From positions 1 through 64,000 of the forward strand of contig JAWZYV010013147.1 in NCBI GenBank assembly GCA_038373885.1: a DNA stretch of 64,000 nt, written 5' to 3'. Numbering within the stretch: the stretch's first letter is position 1; each line of letters opens with the position of its first letter. The notes under the pieces were generated by a model, which did not search any database, was not told where the DNA came from, and was given only the letters and a program-made list of their open reading frames with translations. This document shows positions 46,709 through 58,800 of this stretch, one piece after another. The stretch comes from Cheiracanthium punctorium (Eukaryota; Arthropoda; Arachnida; Araneae; Cheiracanthiidae). The position numbers were made by a program, and so were the translations under genes.

Positions 46709-48300
46709 AAAGAGAAAAATTTTAAACATACAGTTTTATGATCTCTTAAGATATATATCATGTTTTTTATCTCTGTCATAGTACTTGGAATTACCATGTA
46801 TGATCGAAAAAATCTGAATCTTTGAATAATGCATATCGTACAAACAATTTCTCCTAATACTCTTTTTTTCAGACCTTTGGGCAGTTTGATTCCATATTAC
46901 ATTATAAATTGCATGCTATGCAAGCTCAGCTTTTAGCGACATTGCTTTGTTGGTACATGGATCACGGAGGGCTGATGTAAGAAGCATTTGAACTGGGGTC
47001 GCGAGATGCTGTGGTTGTGCAGTTTGGGTGAGAGCCAGCTTGCTTATCAGTAAAAATCTATAAAGTTCTGGTGACAAGATTTTGTTGCTGTTTACTTAGC
47101 TCTTAGGAGATTAGTTCACTCATGAATGACTGTGTATTAAAATTATTGAGGAATTATTCACAATTGAAAGGTGTTATTTTTTTTAAGAAGCACCTAATAA
47201 AGCCCATTTAAATTTCAGTTTGTGTAACTGTATTTTTTTAAGACCGAATTTCATCTGAATTCTAAGAATTCTGGATTTGAGAAATTCTAATGTATAATTT
47301 AGCATTATACGTAAGAAGTAACTTTGGTAATAGCATTTTAAGGAATGCAAGGGTCCTATATCCATAAGCTGGATTTATGACATGCAACTGAAATATAACA
47401 AAGAAAATTCAAATATAGTTTTTTGCTTTAAAATGTCCTAAATTCAGAGGTGATTGTTGGGACTATTTAAAAATTCATGAAAAGTGCACAGCAAAAAGAG
47501 GGTTGTTTTTCACTTATGCTGGCAATAATCAATGAACAAATTAATAATTTTTATAATATGCAAAAGGTTATTTAAAATAAAAATATGTATTTCCATTTAT
47601 AAAATCTTTTTATAAAATGTTATACTGAAATAAAATTTTTCAAAAATCTAGTAGTTGATCTGTAATTAATAATTAAACATCTACTACCAAAAAAAAAAAA
47701 AAAAAGCTTTTAAAAGGATTACTCTTGACAGATTTTTGCCTTAATTAGAATACTTTTTAATCAATAGCATTAAAATTGTAACAAATTCTGCCATTTTAAA
47801 TCTAAGAAATAGTAAGTTATAATCTTAGCTGCTACCACTAAATGCTTCACAAACACATGCAAATCTTTTACATAAACATAACCTTAAAAATTAAATCATA
47901 CTTGGCAAATATTCACAAGTTATTTAACTATCATAAACCTGTAAAAAATTCATTCAATATCAAAATATAGGTCAACTTTAATCCTAAGGCATTAGATATT
48001 TTAATAAAGGCATGCTCGAGATAAAATAATCATTCACAAGAAAGATGGAAAAAGATTGAAACGGAATGCTTGAGCATAATTTTCAGTGTAATCTTTTTCA
48101 TTGCTCAAAAAACATGGAATTCTGGCTATCACTTGCTAAAATTACCCTGAATTCTGGGTACACTTGTACCACAGATCCCTGCGTATCTGAATTTATTTAT
48201 TCAGATTTTTTTCTACATTATAGTTTTGAATGATAACAATAAAATAACTAAATGGTAACAGTAAATAAATTTTGTTTCCCTTGTAATAACATTCTGTTCG
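46709..48300. other. Intron without recognised genes
   Basis: AT-rich sequence. A strong acceptor-like TTTTTTTCAG at about 46864-46873 leads into no SERAC1-like frame. An A-tract lies at 47690-47705. No elements with clear ends were seen. Confidence 0.4.
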
Positions 48301-49204
48301 AGGGTGTCTAACAGTCAGAAAAATCAGAAAAGTCTAGAAAATGCCAGGAAAATGGGAAATAGACTGGAAAATAGAAGAGGAAAATTATCCAAAATAATAA
48401 AAGTTTCTTGGCAGGAATTTTTCTTTTTTGGTCGAACTCCAGATTGTAAAAAATGCTGATAAAGGTGATTTATGTTTAGGTAGAATGAATGAGTTTAAAC
48501 GTTTGTGGGGTATGCAATGCTCATACCTGTTTTACATTCTGTGGTGGACTCTTTCTTGTGACAGGAGGGTCTGATAAATTTTAGCCGTTCAGTGAAAGAA
48601 AACGTTTTTATTAAAGGTTAATGGGCATTAACATGACAGACTTCTGATGGATAGAGAGCTACTAAAGGAACAAAACAGAGAAAATTACAATAAATATTAA
48701 AGCTATTTAATTTAAGTGTTGCCAAATTGCGATACATAAAAAATAAGGTGAAATCAATTTTAACAGTGTCAAAAAGCTTTCTATCTGACTAGTGATAAAA
48801 TGTGAAATTTTTATTATTATCAATCTGTATTCTTTCAGATTTTAAGTGTTAGACCAAAAGATAGAAAATTTGTGTTTGAAATTTGGCATCTGTATTTAAT
48901 GTTGCCTTTTGATATATCACATAAGTACCCCTGTACCACAAGCAGTATTGGTTAATATTACTTAAATCTTAGCTAACCAGTTACCTTACTTGGAACTTGT
49001 AACTCTTTTCTATCTAATTTAAGTGCATCAACATGTATATTGCAATTAAAAAGTTATTTCAAGCAAGTTATAACAAGATATTTAAATATAAAAGAGATGG
49101 TGCTGTTGAGTGATTTCCCAAAGTGAAATGCATGGTCAGGAAATTTTCCCCAGAAGCTCCCAAAAGTCGGGAAATTGATTTTTAGAAATTTAGTAGACAC
49201 CCTG
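48301..49204. mobile_element. Element bounded by AGGGTGTCTA ends
   Basis: AGGGTGTCTAACAGTCAGAA at the left and TAGTAGACACCCTG at the right are inverted relatives. GGAAATTTTC-type words near each end are typical of a repeat also seen at 63185. No transposase frame is present. Confidence 0.5.
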
Positions 49205-49666
49205 TGTTCATGCAGGATCAGTCCCCAATAAAAACGAGGCTCACATATTAAAATATTTAATTGTAATTTTTTATTAAATACAGTAAAATCCCGTTTAACG
49301 TAATTCAAGGGAGCGAAAGAAGTAACGTTATATGCAGAAAAACACTAAATCAGGGAGAAAAAGTGCTGACAATGAATTAGTGATGAAAATGCAATTTATT
49401 CTACATGCCTTTTATTTAATCAACTACAGTAATTTAGATGTTGGTCTTCAGAATTATTTTTTATTTTACTCATTGCATCACAAATTTCAGTTTCAATACA
49501 TAAGAGCTTTTGCAAATCTTTCTTTTGACCTCCAATTCTTGAAAAAATGCTGTCACTACTTTACAGCTTGGATCGCTACAATTGATGAGGAAATTACATG
49601 TGTTTTCGCATTGGCATTTTGATCATCATACAAGCTATCTGATTCTGAAAAAAACAACCAAGTTAA

Positions 49667-50560
49667 CCTTTTACAGATTGGATTCAGATCTAGGCATATT
49701 TTAAATTAGTTTTTGGCATATTTTGCCCTCTAATGCATCAGTTAAAAGATATTAGTTATCAGTGGCACACCCAAGATTTTAGTTTAGGGGGGGGGGGCTA
49801 CAAATACTGCTGAATTATTATAACTCCAAAATATTCAGTACCAGTTGACTTGTTCATTGAACACAAGCACACTATCAATGTAACTCGTTATAGAGTCATA
49901 AATAATTATCGGATCTTTTGTGATGTTGTAACCAAGTTTAACTATGTTTCATACAAAAACTGTAAATACTTATTTAAAAATTAATGCCTTTTTTTGGTAA
50001 AAAATATTTTGGAAATAATTTGAAGATGATTTTAAAAAATAAAATATTTTAATTAAGTGTCAATTTTTAAAGCTTTTCACTTCTCACTCTCCACCTTTAG
50101 GGGGACCTTTAGCCACCATAGGTGCTAATAGGTGCTCCATAGGTGCTCCATAGGTGCACTTATGTTAGTCATTTAAAGAGGGAAAAAATTGTACCCCCCA
50201 ATTTTCACTGTTTTCCCAATTGGGAACATTAGTACTTTCTGACTGTACTTTTAGGGGGCTATACATTGACTATACTTTTATGGGTAGTTTAAATAATAAG
50301 TGTAAGAATAAATGAAAGATTTATTTTTAAATTTAAGTGAATATAAGAATTAAGTTTGAAGGGGGAGGAGGGTGTATCAAGATAGCTCCGTTAAAATGTA
50401 TGAAAATGGCTATTTTTATGATTTTTATCAAGTTTCCTAATAAATCAAATCATCTTTTAACTATATCTGCTAATTTTTTCAAGTCGATATTGATAAAATT
50501 CAATTTTTCAATGAATTTTTAATTTGATGTTCCCAATTGGGAACACTGGGCTGTAAAAGG
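49667..50560. mobile_element. piggyBac-like non-autonomous element (copy 2)
   Basis: CCTTTTACAG at the left and CTGTAAAAGG at the right are perfect 10-bp inverted ends, flanked by TTAA at 49663-49666 and 50561-50564, the hallmark of piggyBac-type transposition. The right part matches 33107-33595. A hAT-like insertion of about 400 bp lies within. Confidence 0.85.
49757..50165. mobile_element. Nested hAT-like insertion in piggyBac-like copy 2
   Basis: CAGTGGCACACCC with a following G-tract begins a segment absent from the copy near 33150, where the flanking sequence is continuous (GATATTAG-TCATTTAAA). The right end is in a short tandem GGTGCTCCATA repeat and is not sharply defined. Flanks ATATTAGT and ATGTTAGT fit an 8-bp duplication with one change. 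Confidence 0.6.
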
Positions 50561-50950
50561 TTAAATAAGGGAAATATAACTTTATTAATAAGAATTTTTA
50601 ACATTTCAAGTGTAGGAGAATATTTTGGACCAACAGAAAATTTCATCATAATGTTAAATGCGGGTAAAATTAAATCGGGGTTTCTAAGGTTAAACAGAAG
50701 AGAAAGAAAGGCTAGAGTATGCACCCAGTGGATTTTTTGTTATAAAAATGAGAATTGAAAAGATAGTCTCAAAAATTTACTGAATCATAGCTATCTGAGA
50801 AAGAAAAATACACAAAATGAAAATTTTATCATAAAAAATAATATATATATGTTAGGAATGCAAGGGGAAAATGCATACTCTGACCCGACTCTCAGGTAAG
50901 AGTATGCAGGACGTGAAGTAAAGAGTACTCACTCTGAAAATTTAGTAGTA

Positions 50951-51109
50951 CAGTCAAACCCCATTATAATGAGCTTCAAGGGACCAAAAGTTTTGCCTGT
51001 ATATCTGAACCCTTGAGAAATACAGTATTAAAATGGTAGGACCAAAATTTTTGTTTGTTATACCACCAGTTTGTTACATACCGGGTTTGCTTGTAATGGG
51101 TTTCGACTG
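50951..51109. mobile_element. 159-bp pogo/Tigger-type MITE
   Basis: CAGTCAAACCCCATTATAAT at the left and the inverse of TTGTAATGGGTTTCGACTG at the right are flanked by TA. The end sequence is typical of pogo/Tigger elements. Confidence 0.78.
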
Positions 51110-51420
51110 TAGTCTGACACAAATGCTCCAGCGCCTTTGTAAATGGAACATGGCACTCCTTGCATGATCCACACTGGATCCAATCCTCATCATATGATTG
51201 TTTGCAGCCTGGGCATATTATCCTCTTCACTTTTTGAGAGAACTGAGTTTTCAATAAAATATATAATTTTTTTTCTTTCCTTTCAGAGTTTTTACTTTTT
51301 AGTTTCCTTCCTATTTTAATTTTTCTTAAAAGCTCAATTGGCCTTTGCTTCTCTAATTGTCTTCTCTAAATCGTCTAGACATGGCACCAGCATAGTTAAC
51401 TGCAGTTAAATTCTAAAATG
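51110..51420 (-). pseudogene. Pogo-type transposase C-terminal fragment
   Basis: The minus strand reads ICPGCKQSYDEDWIQCGSC followed by a later Cys, a C-x2-C...W-x-QC-x2-C pattern like the PHD-like tail found at the end of many arthropod pogo/Tigger transposases. It is preceded by a Lys/Glu-rich linker (LDDLEKTIREAKAN) in another frame. It adjoins the pogo-type MITE. Confidence 0.6.
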
Positions 51421-51959
51421 CTCACATTGTACAGAAGGGAACAAACCTCATAAGGATATTTACTTTGAAAGCAACCATTAGTCCTTATTTACAAAAAAAA
51501 TTAAGATTCCTTCTAAAAAAATTACATGCTGACATAACGAAATCATATCTTACCTTATAAATAAAAGACAGCAAGAACGAAAATAATAATGATCCTCTCT
51601 TGTGAGAGCTAGAGCCGAAGACACATGTGTTGATATGATCACACTTGCTCCTGCTTGTATTGTTGCCAACAGAAAAAAAATCCCTGTTTACTCTTACCTT
51701 CTTTCCCTTACAGAGATATCTGACTTTCCCTAGTTTGCATTTGAATATTATTATTTTAATTCAAATACTTTTCCTTTTTAAAAATTCTATTAATGAATTT
51801 GTTTGAATTCGAATACTTTTTCGCTCAGATGAGAGTCAAATGTAGTACTTGTGTGTAAAGAATAGTATAGGGTAGTAATAAGAACAGCGTAATTTGTTAT
51901 ACTGATTTTCATTAATCAAAATGTTGTATTCTTATTGTATATTTAAATTTATCTTCCAG

Positions 51960-52057
51960 GACTGGCTTGCTGTTGATATTCCATCGCTTCGCATCATATC
52001 TGTTGACTATAAAAGTAATGTCAGTAACTGGGGTTCTTCATCTAAAATGAAAGAGAA
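51960..52057 (+). CDS. SERAC1: SERAC1 exon i (LRIISV strand)
   Basis: The acceptor is TTATCTTCCAG and the donor is AA|GTATAT. The product DWLAVDIPSLRIISVDYKSN then VSNWGSSSKMKE matches SERAC1 W-L-A-x-D-x-P-x-LRIISVEY...W. The preceding intron is about 9.6 kb. Phase 2 at the end fits exon j. Confidence 0.96.
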
Positions 52058-52442
52058 GTATATATTTTTCTCTGTGCAATTTTCCTTTATTACTGAATTG
52101 TTGCATTTGTTTCTATTCAATAGTTGAGAATCAGATCCAGAAAAAAAAAAAATTTCATGAGGAAGGAAGGAGGCATTTACGGTTTGATCAGTCAGTCATG
52201 CAATTCTACCTATTTATTTAATTCATCTTCTAGATGGGGAATGGGGCTTGAGCTCCCTTTGGATCTACCAACCTTGTAGTTTACTTAGTGCCTAGGACCA
52301 GCAATAACTCGGTACATACAGGCCTGTTATTTAATAAGGGAGTTTTGTTTAATACAATAAAGAATATTTTCATGGCAAAAAGTGGTTTTAAAGTTTTTAA
52401 AAAATATTAAATGTTTAAAAAGATAGTAAAATTTTTTTCTTA

Positions 52443-52461
52443 TTATATATATATATATATT
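52443..52461. repeat. (TA)n microsatellite next to a splice acceptor
   Basis: About ten TA units end 12 bp before the AG of SERAC1 exon j, in the position of the polypyrimidine tract. Confidence 0.85.
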
Positions 52462-52472
52462 TATATTTTAAG

Positions 52473-52570
52473 GAATAACATGGAAAGACGAGAAAAAGAA
52501 CTGATAGAAAAATTATTATTATCAGGTGTTGGTAACAGACCTATTATCTGGGTTGGACATTCTATGGGAG
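52473..52570 (+). CDS. SERAC1: SERAC1 exon j (catalytic serine, GHSMGG)
   Basis: The exon starts after TTATATTTTAAG and ends at GGAG|GTAAGT. It encodes NNMERREKELIEKLLLSGVG followed by NRPIIWVGHSMG. GHSMG is the nucleophile elbow (G-x-S-x-G) of serine hydrolases, with Ser as the predicted nucleophile. SERAC1 proteins share the R-P-[IV]-x-W-x-x-HSMGG context. The intron before it is only about 0.4 kb and contains an AT microsatellite close to the acceptor. Confidence 0.97.
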
Positions 52571-53880
52571 GTAAGTCATCTTTCTTAGAAATATACTAAT
52601 TTGCTATACCAGTAGTTTTATTGCCAAAATACAATGTGAAAAAAGGGAATGGGAAGTATCTCCTTGTGTACTATTTATTCAAAATTTACAAGGTTGCAAA
52701 TTGCACCAAAATTATTCAAATTAGCATTATTCTTAAAGTAAGAAAACTTAATGTCATTCTTTTTAAATAAATCATGCAACTTATGAATAGTTCAAAAAAT
52801 AAACAAATTACATCACAGGCTTGAAAAAAAATTAACATGTCACATATAAGCTATGTTATGCAGTCTTGTCACTGGTTAGTATGCAAGTTGTGGAACATTC
52901 TGAAAAAGATCTAAAAATATTTAATTAAATAGGTTGTCATATTTCAGCCAATATTGCTATGTTTTAGTATTTAATTTTTCTTTTTTCTATAAGTCAAGTT
53001 TGCAATTTGTGTGTATTGTGAAGTTTTCAAGAAACATTCTCAATTTTTTTCTCCAAAGTAACTTATTTTAATTTGAAAGTTCCAAAACTATGTGACATAT
53101 GTTGTCTTTTTATAGATTGCCTTAAGTAATTACTTTAAAGATAAAAAAAATCATCTCTATCTTAGTCTCATGTGGTCTTTCAGGATTGAAACAAAAGTAA
53201 TAGAGATAAGGAAAAGACTTGTTCTTGACCAGATTTATTGACGATAATTGATTATAAAAGACTTGTTCCTGACCAGAGATTGACCAACTACTATTCTTGA
53301 CCAGATTTTTGTATTATTCCTGTTGTTTGTAAGTTTTCTGTCCTTTTGAGGATAGGTATCTGGTATTCATAAATCTATGGTATTAATAAATTCCTTTATT
53401 TAGGTGTTTAAAAAATGATGGCCATAACCTAAAATATAATCATTGTTATTACAAAGTCAGAAAAAAATTATTGAGAAGGAAACTTCATAAAATGTCAGAG
53501 AAAGAAGATTGCATGACAAAAATAGATGAAAATAAGTAGCTTAGGATAAATATAGAAGATGCAGAATTATATTAATTCATTATTAAATTCTGTTAAAGGA
53601 TTTGCTTTATGTAACAGAAATAATTTAAATATTGCAACTAATAAGTTCAAGCTTAGAATTTAGTTTCTAAACTAGATTATTTTGCTGTATATTTATAAAT
53701 GTAGCTTTACAAATGATGAAATAAATTTCAAAAACTTAAAAATCTGACTTTATTCTTTTCTATTAACTTTAGAATATGAACTTCTAAAATTATATGAACA
53801 TTTAAAATGCCTTTAAAGTATTTATGTATTAAATCCTTAGCTAAAACTTTAAAAAATTGCCTAACTATGCAAAAACACTT
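52571..53880. other. Intron without recognised elements
   Basis: AT-rich sequence. Two near-copies of GACTTGTTC(T/C)TGACCAGA occur at about 53216 and 53262. No genes were seen. Confidence 0.4.
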
Positions 53881-54880
53881 TGGGCTGCTTGTTCACAGCC
53901 ATTCTCATGTGTTCTGTTTTTTCTCTCCCTCCCCCCCTCATTTTCAGCATTTCCCTGAACTCATCGCATTCATGAGTCCCGTCACATATCCACTGTTTTG
54001 CTGTACATCAAAATTTCCCAGGCTTCCCTCTGATAATTATAGCTTCTGTTTCTGTATTCTGATATTTTTATTACATTTTCAAAAGTTACTTGTATTGGTT
54101 CTTGTTGAATTACTCTGGATAAGACTAAGTCAATTTGCCTACCTTTAAGTTGTTTTAATTCTTTTTCTGAAATTTTCCTTTTTTGTTGCAACTGTATAGT
54201 TACTTGTTTTGTTTGAATGAAAAAAATTAATTATACTCAATTTCAGAGGTTTCTTGTTTATTTAATTTATCAATCCTAATTCTTTGCATTATATTTCTGT
54301 TTGGTTTTATTGGTGTTCTGTATCGTCATTTTTAACTTAAACCCCCAACCCTCTGTCGAACATGGACTTAAAATTTTCTCTTTGATCATTTTCTTTTTCT
54401 TCCAGTTTTCTAATCCTTTCATTTAAACAGCTTTTTCACTGTATCTTTCGAGTAGTACACTTTACATTTTTGTTTTATAAATTTCAATTTCTCTTTCAAT
54501 TCCAATTTACATATGATCTAATTGCAGCTATTTTGTAATTATATGGAGTTTTACAATTAAAATTAACTATTTTATTACCATTGGTAGGTTTTCAGTAAAC
54601 TGTTGTTTCAATTTATTTGTTATAATTTTAACAGCAATTTTGTTTTATTTCATAAGTAAATTCTCTATTTTTATTCAAACCATTTATCTTTTACAGAAGA
54701 TCACTCACCCTATTTAATTGAACCATTATGAAAATATCTACATAGTGTCACCAAACTGTAATTATTGAGCTAAAATCATTTTTATTTGATCTTTAATAAA
54801 TACATTTTCCCATCTGCAACAACATTTGAGAGATTTATGGTTCAAAGTGATATAGGAAATGCATTAGTAAGTTCAAATAA
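53880..54880 (-). pseudogene. Penelope-like element, minus-strand half of inverted pair
   Basis: From 54191 to 53982 the minus strand encodes LSRVIQQEPIQVTFENVIKI then SEYRNRSYNYQREAWEIL, which parallels the GIY-YIG tail ARLALKEPITIDFKNIKKIA of the young copy. From about 54830 to 54260 it mirrors the reverse-transcriptase part of the adjoining plus-strand half. It is heavily mutated. At about 53886-53915 a GGCT...AGCC hairpin followed by CAAA recalls the 3' motif of the young copy. Confidence 0.72.
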
Positions 54881-54889
54881 TTTAATATT

Positions 54890-55570
54890 AAAAATTGATT
54901 TTTTGAATTTAGTCAATGGTTTTATGAACAAAAGCATGATATCCCTATCAGCTCTCCTATCTTAGGTGTTTTTGCAGATTTAAGTATTTAATTGAAGATC
55001 AAATAAAAATGACTTTAGCTCAAAAATTTCAGTTTGGTGGTGCTATGTGAATGGTATTTTCTCAATTGTTCAAATAGCATAGATAATCAAAGGAAAAAAT
55101 GAAAATATAAAATTTGCATATGAAATAGAACAAAATAAAATTCTAAACTACCTTGATGTTAAAATTATAAGAAACAGACTAAACTCTTTTAAAGCTACAG
55201 TTTACTGAAAACCTGCCAGTAGTAATGAAATAGTTAATTTTAATTGTAGAACCCCACATAATTATCAAATAGCTGCAATTAGGTCATATGTAAATCAGGC
55301 AAGAAAAATATGTTAAAAGGAAAAAATTCCGAAAGAGGAATTGAAATTTACAAAAGAGAAACTTCAAAAATACAAATTACCCAAAAGGTATAGTGGAAAC
55401 ACTGTTTAAGAAAAAAATGAGAAAATTGGAAGAAATAGAAGATTCTCAAAGAAAAAAATTTAAGCTCACATTCGCTATACCATATCATAAAGTTGAAATG
55501 AAGCAACAAAAAAGTACCAATAAAACCAAACAGAAATATTGTGCAAAGACTAAGGATTTATAAAGATAAA
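54890..55570 (+). pseudogene. Penelope-like reverse transcriptase remnant, plus half
   Basis: The plus strand reads NENIKFAYEIEQNKILNYLD then VKII, a shifted VYxKPASSNEIVNFN, a Tyr/Ala-rich segment (NYQIAAIRSYVNQARKI) and FKLTFAIPYHKVEMKQ. These match the end of the Penelope reverse transcriptase (xxFTxExE-x-N-x-x-LxFLDV...VYRKPTxTxxxxxxxSxHP...R) and the IPY connector before GIY-YIG. Numerous stops are present. It forms an inverted pair with 53880-54880 about an axis near 54.9 kb. Confidence 0.75.
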
Positions 55571-55676
55571 TAAACCAGAAACCTCCAGAATTTAGACTTA
55601 ATTCTTTGATATGGATGTCTTGTGTCGGAGTTTTTCGGTAGATTGAGAAAAGACCAAGTTTTAGAAGTGAATTCTG

Positions 55677-56668
55677 ATGACTCCGGAACTGAGTTCGATA
55701 AATCTATTCGAGATTCTGACAAGTGACTCTCTATGTTTTACCAGAATGTTCATAGTTTGCGGACTAAAACTAAGGATTTTTTCTCCTCAGTTGCTTCTGA
55801 AAACTATGATATTATTCTTTAAACTAAAACTTGGCTATGTAGTGACATTGACTCTTCGGATTTGTTTGATGACAGATATGATATTTTTAGGAGTCTTCTG
55901 TTAGACTACAGAATTAGGTTTTAAAAATGGCCCCATTACAGGTTTAAAAATTAACACCTCTGTCCTCTAACATTTAGCAGAGTAAAAAAAATCATTGACA
56001 GTGTAAATTCCTGCATTTAAACAGACAACTAGTTCTTTTAAACGGGGTGGGGGTGTTGCTGTTAAAAAATGTTTTTCTGCTGTTCGGATTGATGTTCCTG
56101 ATTTGAACCTTGAGTGTCTTTGGATCTCCATTGTGAACTATCAGATTAAAATGCTTTTATGTGTTATTTATTTCCCTCCTGGTACTGGTAGTGAAACTTA
56201 TGTAAAGTTTTTTGATGTTTTTGTGAAGTTCACTACATATGATAATATTTTTATTTGTGGTGATTTTAACTTATCTGTAACAACAGAGTGTCTGAATAAT
56301 AATTGTTTGGATCCTATTTTAAATGAACTATTTAATTTTTTGCAACTCTATATTTTAACCAATTTAGTCACAACAAATTTTTATATTTGATTTTGGCTAA
56401 TATGAATTTTTGTAATATATATGTTGAGCACAGTGATAGACCTTTGGTTTCTGAAGATAATTATCATCCTGCATTGTCTATTGTTATTAATTATGTTCCA
56501 ACTCGGGCTATTAAGAAAAGTAGTGGCATTGGTGGTTATGATTTTAAAAAGGCAGATTTTTTTACTATGTGGCATTTATTTTCTGAGACAGACTGGAATT
56601 TTCTGAATGCTTTTAATAATGTTGATGAAGCTGTGCATTGCTTTTATGTGTATCTTTATGATGTTTAA
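55677..56668 (+). pseudogene. LINE apurinic-type endonuclease domain
   Basis: Across several frames the sequence shows the exonuclease-endonuclease-phosphatase fold signatures: QNVHSLRTK near the start, RGGGVAV at 56045, the VIYFPP strand, and FICGDFNLS with the catalytic GDFN. In LINEs this nicks target DNA for reverse transcription. Stops between blocks make it inactive. Confidence 0.75.
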
Positions 56669-57022
56669 AACCATACAATTCCTGTGAAATCTTCAAAAAA
56701 AAAAATCGCCTTTTGGTATTCCACTGAAACTATTAAATTAATTAAATGTAAAAGTAAAGTTCATAGGCTTTTATTAAAAAGTGGGTATCCGATAATTTCC
56801 GATGAATTTAAGTATTTTAGATCTAAATTATAGATCAGCATTTGTAAGGATTATGCTTCTTATTTGCAGAATATAGAAAATAAACTGATCTCTGACCCTA
56901 AAAAGTTCTGGTTTTATTTTAATAAAAGCAAATCTTTGCCTAACAATATTTGTTATAAAAATGTCTGTTTTAATGACAATAGTAATATCGCTAATGTTTT
57001 TGCCACCTACTTTAGCTCTGTG

Positions 57023-57189
57023 CAAGGACGTACCCAGAAAAAAAATTTTGGGGGTGGGGTCCAAAAGGTGAAAAAGGCAGAATTTTTCAGAAAAAGACGT
57101 CATCATTCTTATTTTGTTAACAAAAACTGAAATTTCGGGGGGGGGGGGGGGGTCCGGACCCCCTGGACCACCCCCTGGGTACGTCCTTG
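57023..57189. mobile_element. 167-bp hAT MITE inserted in the LINE
   Basis: The ends CAAGGACGTACCCAG and CTGGGTACGTCCTTG are perfect 15-bp inverted repeats, flanked by GCTCTGTG at 57015-57022 and 57190-57197. The interior has an 18-base G run. It interrupts the LINE frame between FATYFSSV and the following Asp/Ser-rich segment. Confidence 0.9.
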
Positions 57190-57206
57190 GCTCTGTGGAC
57201 AAATCT

Positions 57207-58800
57207 AGTTCGGATTCTGACAGAAATTCTCCCTTCTTTGACAGTTCCTTGTATAATTACATTAAAATTGATAATATTACATTTGAGGATGTTCTTTTGG
57301 CATTTAAGAAGTTGAAGTCTTCTTCAGTTGTTGGTGTTGACAATGTACCTTCCTTTATTGTTAAAGGTTGTGCTGATGAGTTGATTTGTCCTCTTCTTAT
57401 TTTATTTAATCTTTCTTTAAAATCTTATACTTTTCCCGGTGCTTGGAAGCATACTAAAATTATTCCTGTCTTTAAAAGGGGTGATATAAATGATTGTAAA
57501 AATTATTGACCTATTGCTAATTTAAGTTCTTTTTCTAAGATATTCGAAATTATAATGCACAATTATATTTTTCAGCAAGTTAAAAATTTAATTTCCTCAT
57601 CTCAACATGGTTTTATTCCTAAACGGTGTACGCTTACTAATTTATTTTGTTTAAATAACAGTATTATTTCTTCGTTTGAAAACGGATATCAACTTTATGT
57701 CATTTATACCGATTTTTCCAAGGCTTTTGACTTTATTGACTTTGGTATTCTTCTTAAGAAATTAATTGGCTTGGGTTTTCACATTAATCATACTGACTGG
57801 ATTTTTTTCTTACTTGAGTAATAGACAGCTTTTTGTGTATTTTAATGGTGCTGTTTCTGAAAATTTTACTTGTACTTCTGGTGTTCCCCAAGGTTTTAAT
57901 TTGGGACCTTTACTTTTTATTTTGTTTATTAATGATTTGTGTTCAGTTTTGAAATTTTCTAAGTATCTTTTATTTGCTGATGATCTGAAATTATTTAAAG
58001 AGATATGGTCTGTTAATGATGCTTGTCTTTTAGAAAGTGATCTTAATAGTTTATATGAATGGTGCACTGACAACAAATTACTTCTTAATATTATGAAATG
58101 TAGTATTCTTAGTTATTCTCATAAATCTCAAACTTTAATTTATTCATATCATATTAATAATCTTCCTTTATTTTGTTCAGATTTTATAACTGATTTGGGT
58201 GTTGCTTTTGACAGGAAACTTGATTTTTCAATCCATATCAATAACATTATCTCTAAAGCTTACAAAAAACTTGGTTTTCTTAAGTGTAAAACTAAAGACT
58301 TTTCTAACCTTCATGCTTTAAAAATATTATACTTCAGTTTGATACGCTCTAATCTTGAATATTGTAGTCTTATTTGGGATCCATATTATAAAAATAAAAT
58401 GAAAATTCTTGAGCGGGTGCAGACTCAGTTTGCACGTTATTTATATTACAAAAGTAATCCTATCTACATTCCGAATATTTCTTCATCTTACTTGAGAAGT
58501 GTTTTTGGTCTTCCTAGTTTAAGTTCTCGTCGTGATCTATTTTGTTTATTATTTTTTTATAAAGTTGTCAATAATATGGTAGACTGTAGTGATATTCTTC
58601 AGAGTATTTGTGTAAATGTACCGAGCAGGTCTCTTCATAATAGTCATTTATTTGTGGATCCAATTATAAAATATAATTACATTTACTTTTCGTTATATAA
58701 ATTTTATAAAATTTATAATAAGTTTTCTTTGGATCTGGATATTTTTAACATGTCTTTTAAAGTCTTTAGAGTTAAGTGTTTTGAACTTTTGCAGTCATGA
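57207..58800 (+). pseudogene. LINE reverse transcriptase
   Basis: After the MITE insertion, the frame reads through ITFEDVLLAFKKLKSSSVVG (motif 0/1), a stop at 57508, SSQHGFIPKRCTLTN and YTDFSKAFDFID (motif A with the first catalytic Asp), then a frame shift at about 57815. A 344-codon open frame follows with SGVPQGFNLGPLLF (motif B) and LLFADDLKLF (motif C, FADD), then the thumb and C-terminal IRSNLEYCSLIWDPYY block. Two or more disruptions remain, so the protein is not functional. Confidence 0.85.

Noticed and set aside
46864..46990. Strong acceptor-like site followed by a short open stretch
   Set aside because: The translation (TFGQFDSILHYKLHAM) does not resemble SERAC1, and exon h joins exon i in phase without it.
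57766..58800. A 344-codon frame as a stand-alone gene
   Set aside because: It starts within reverse transcriptase motif sequence and is the C-terminal part of the LINE protein after a frameshift.
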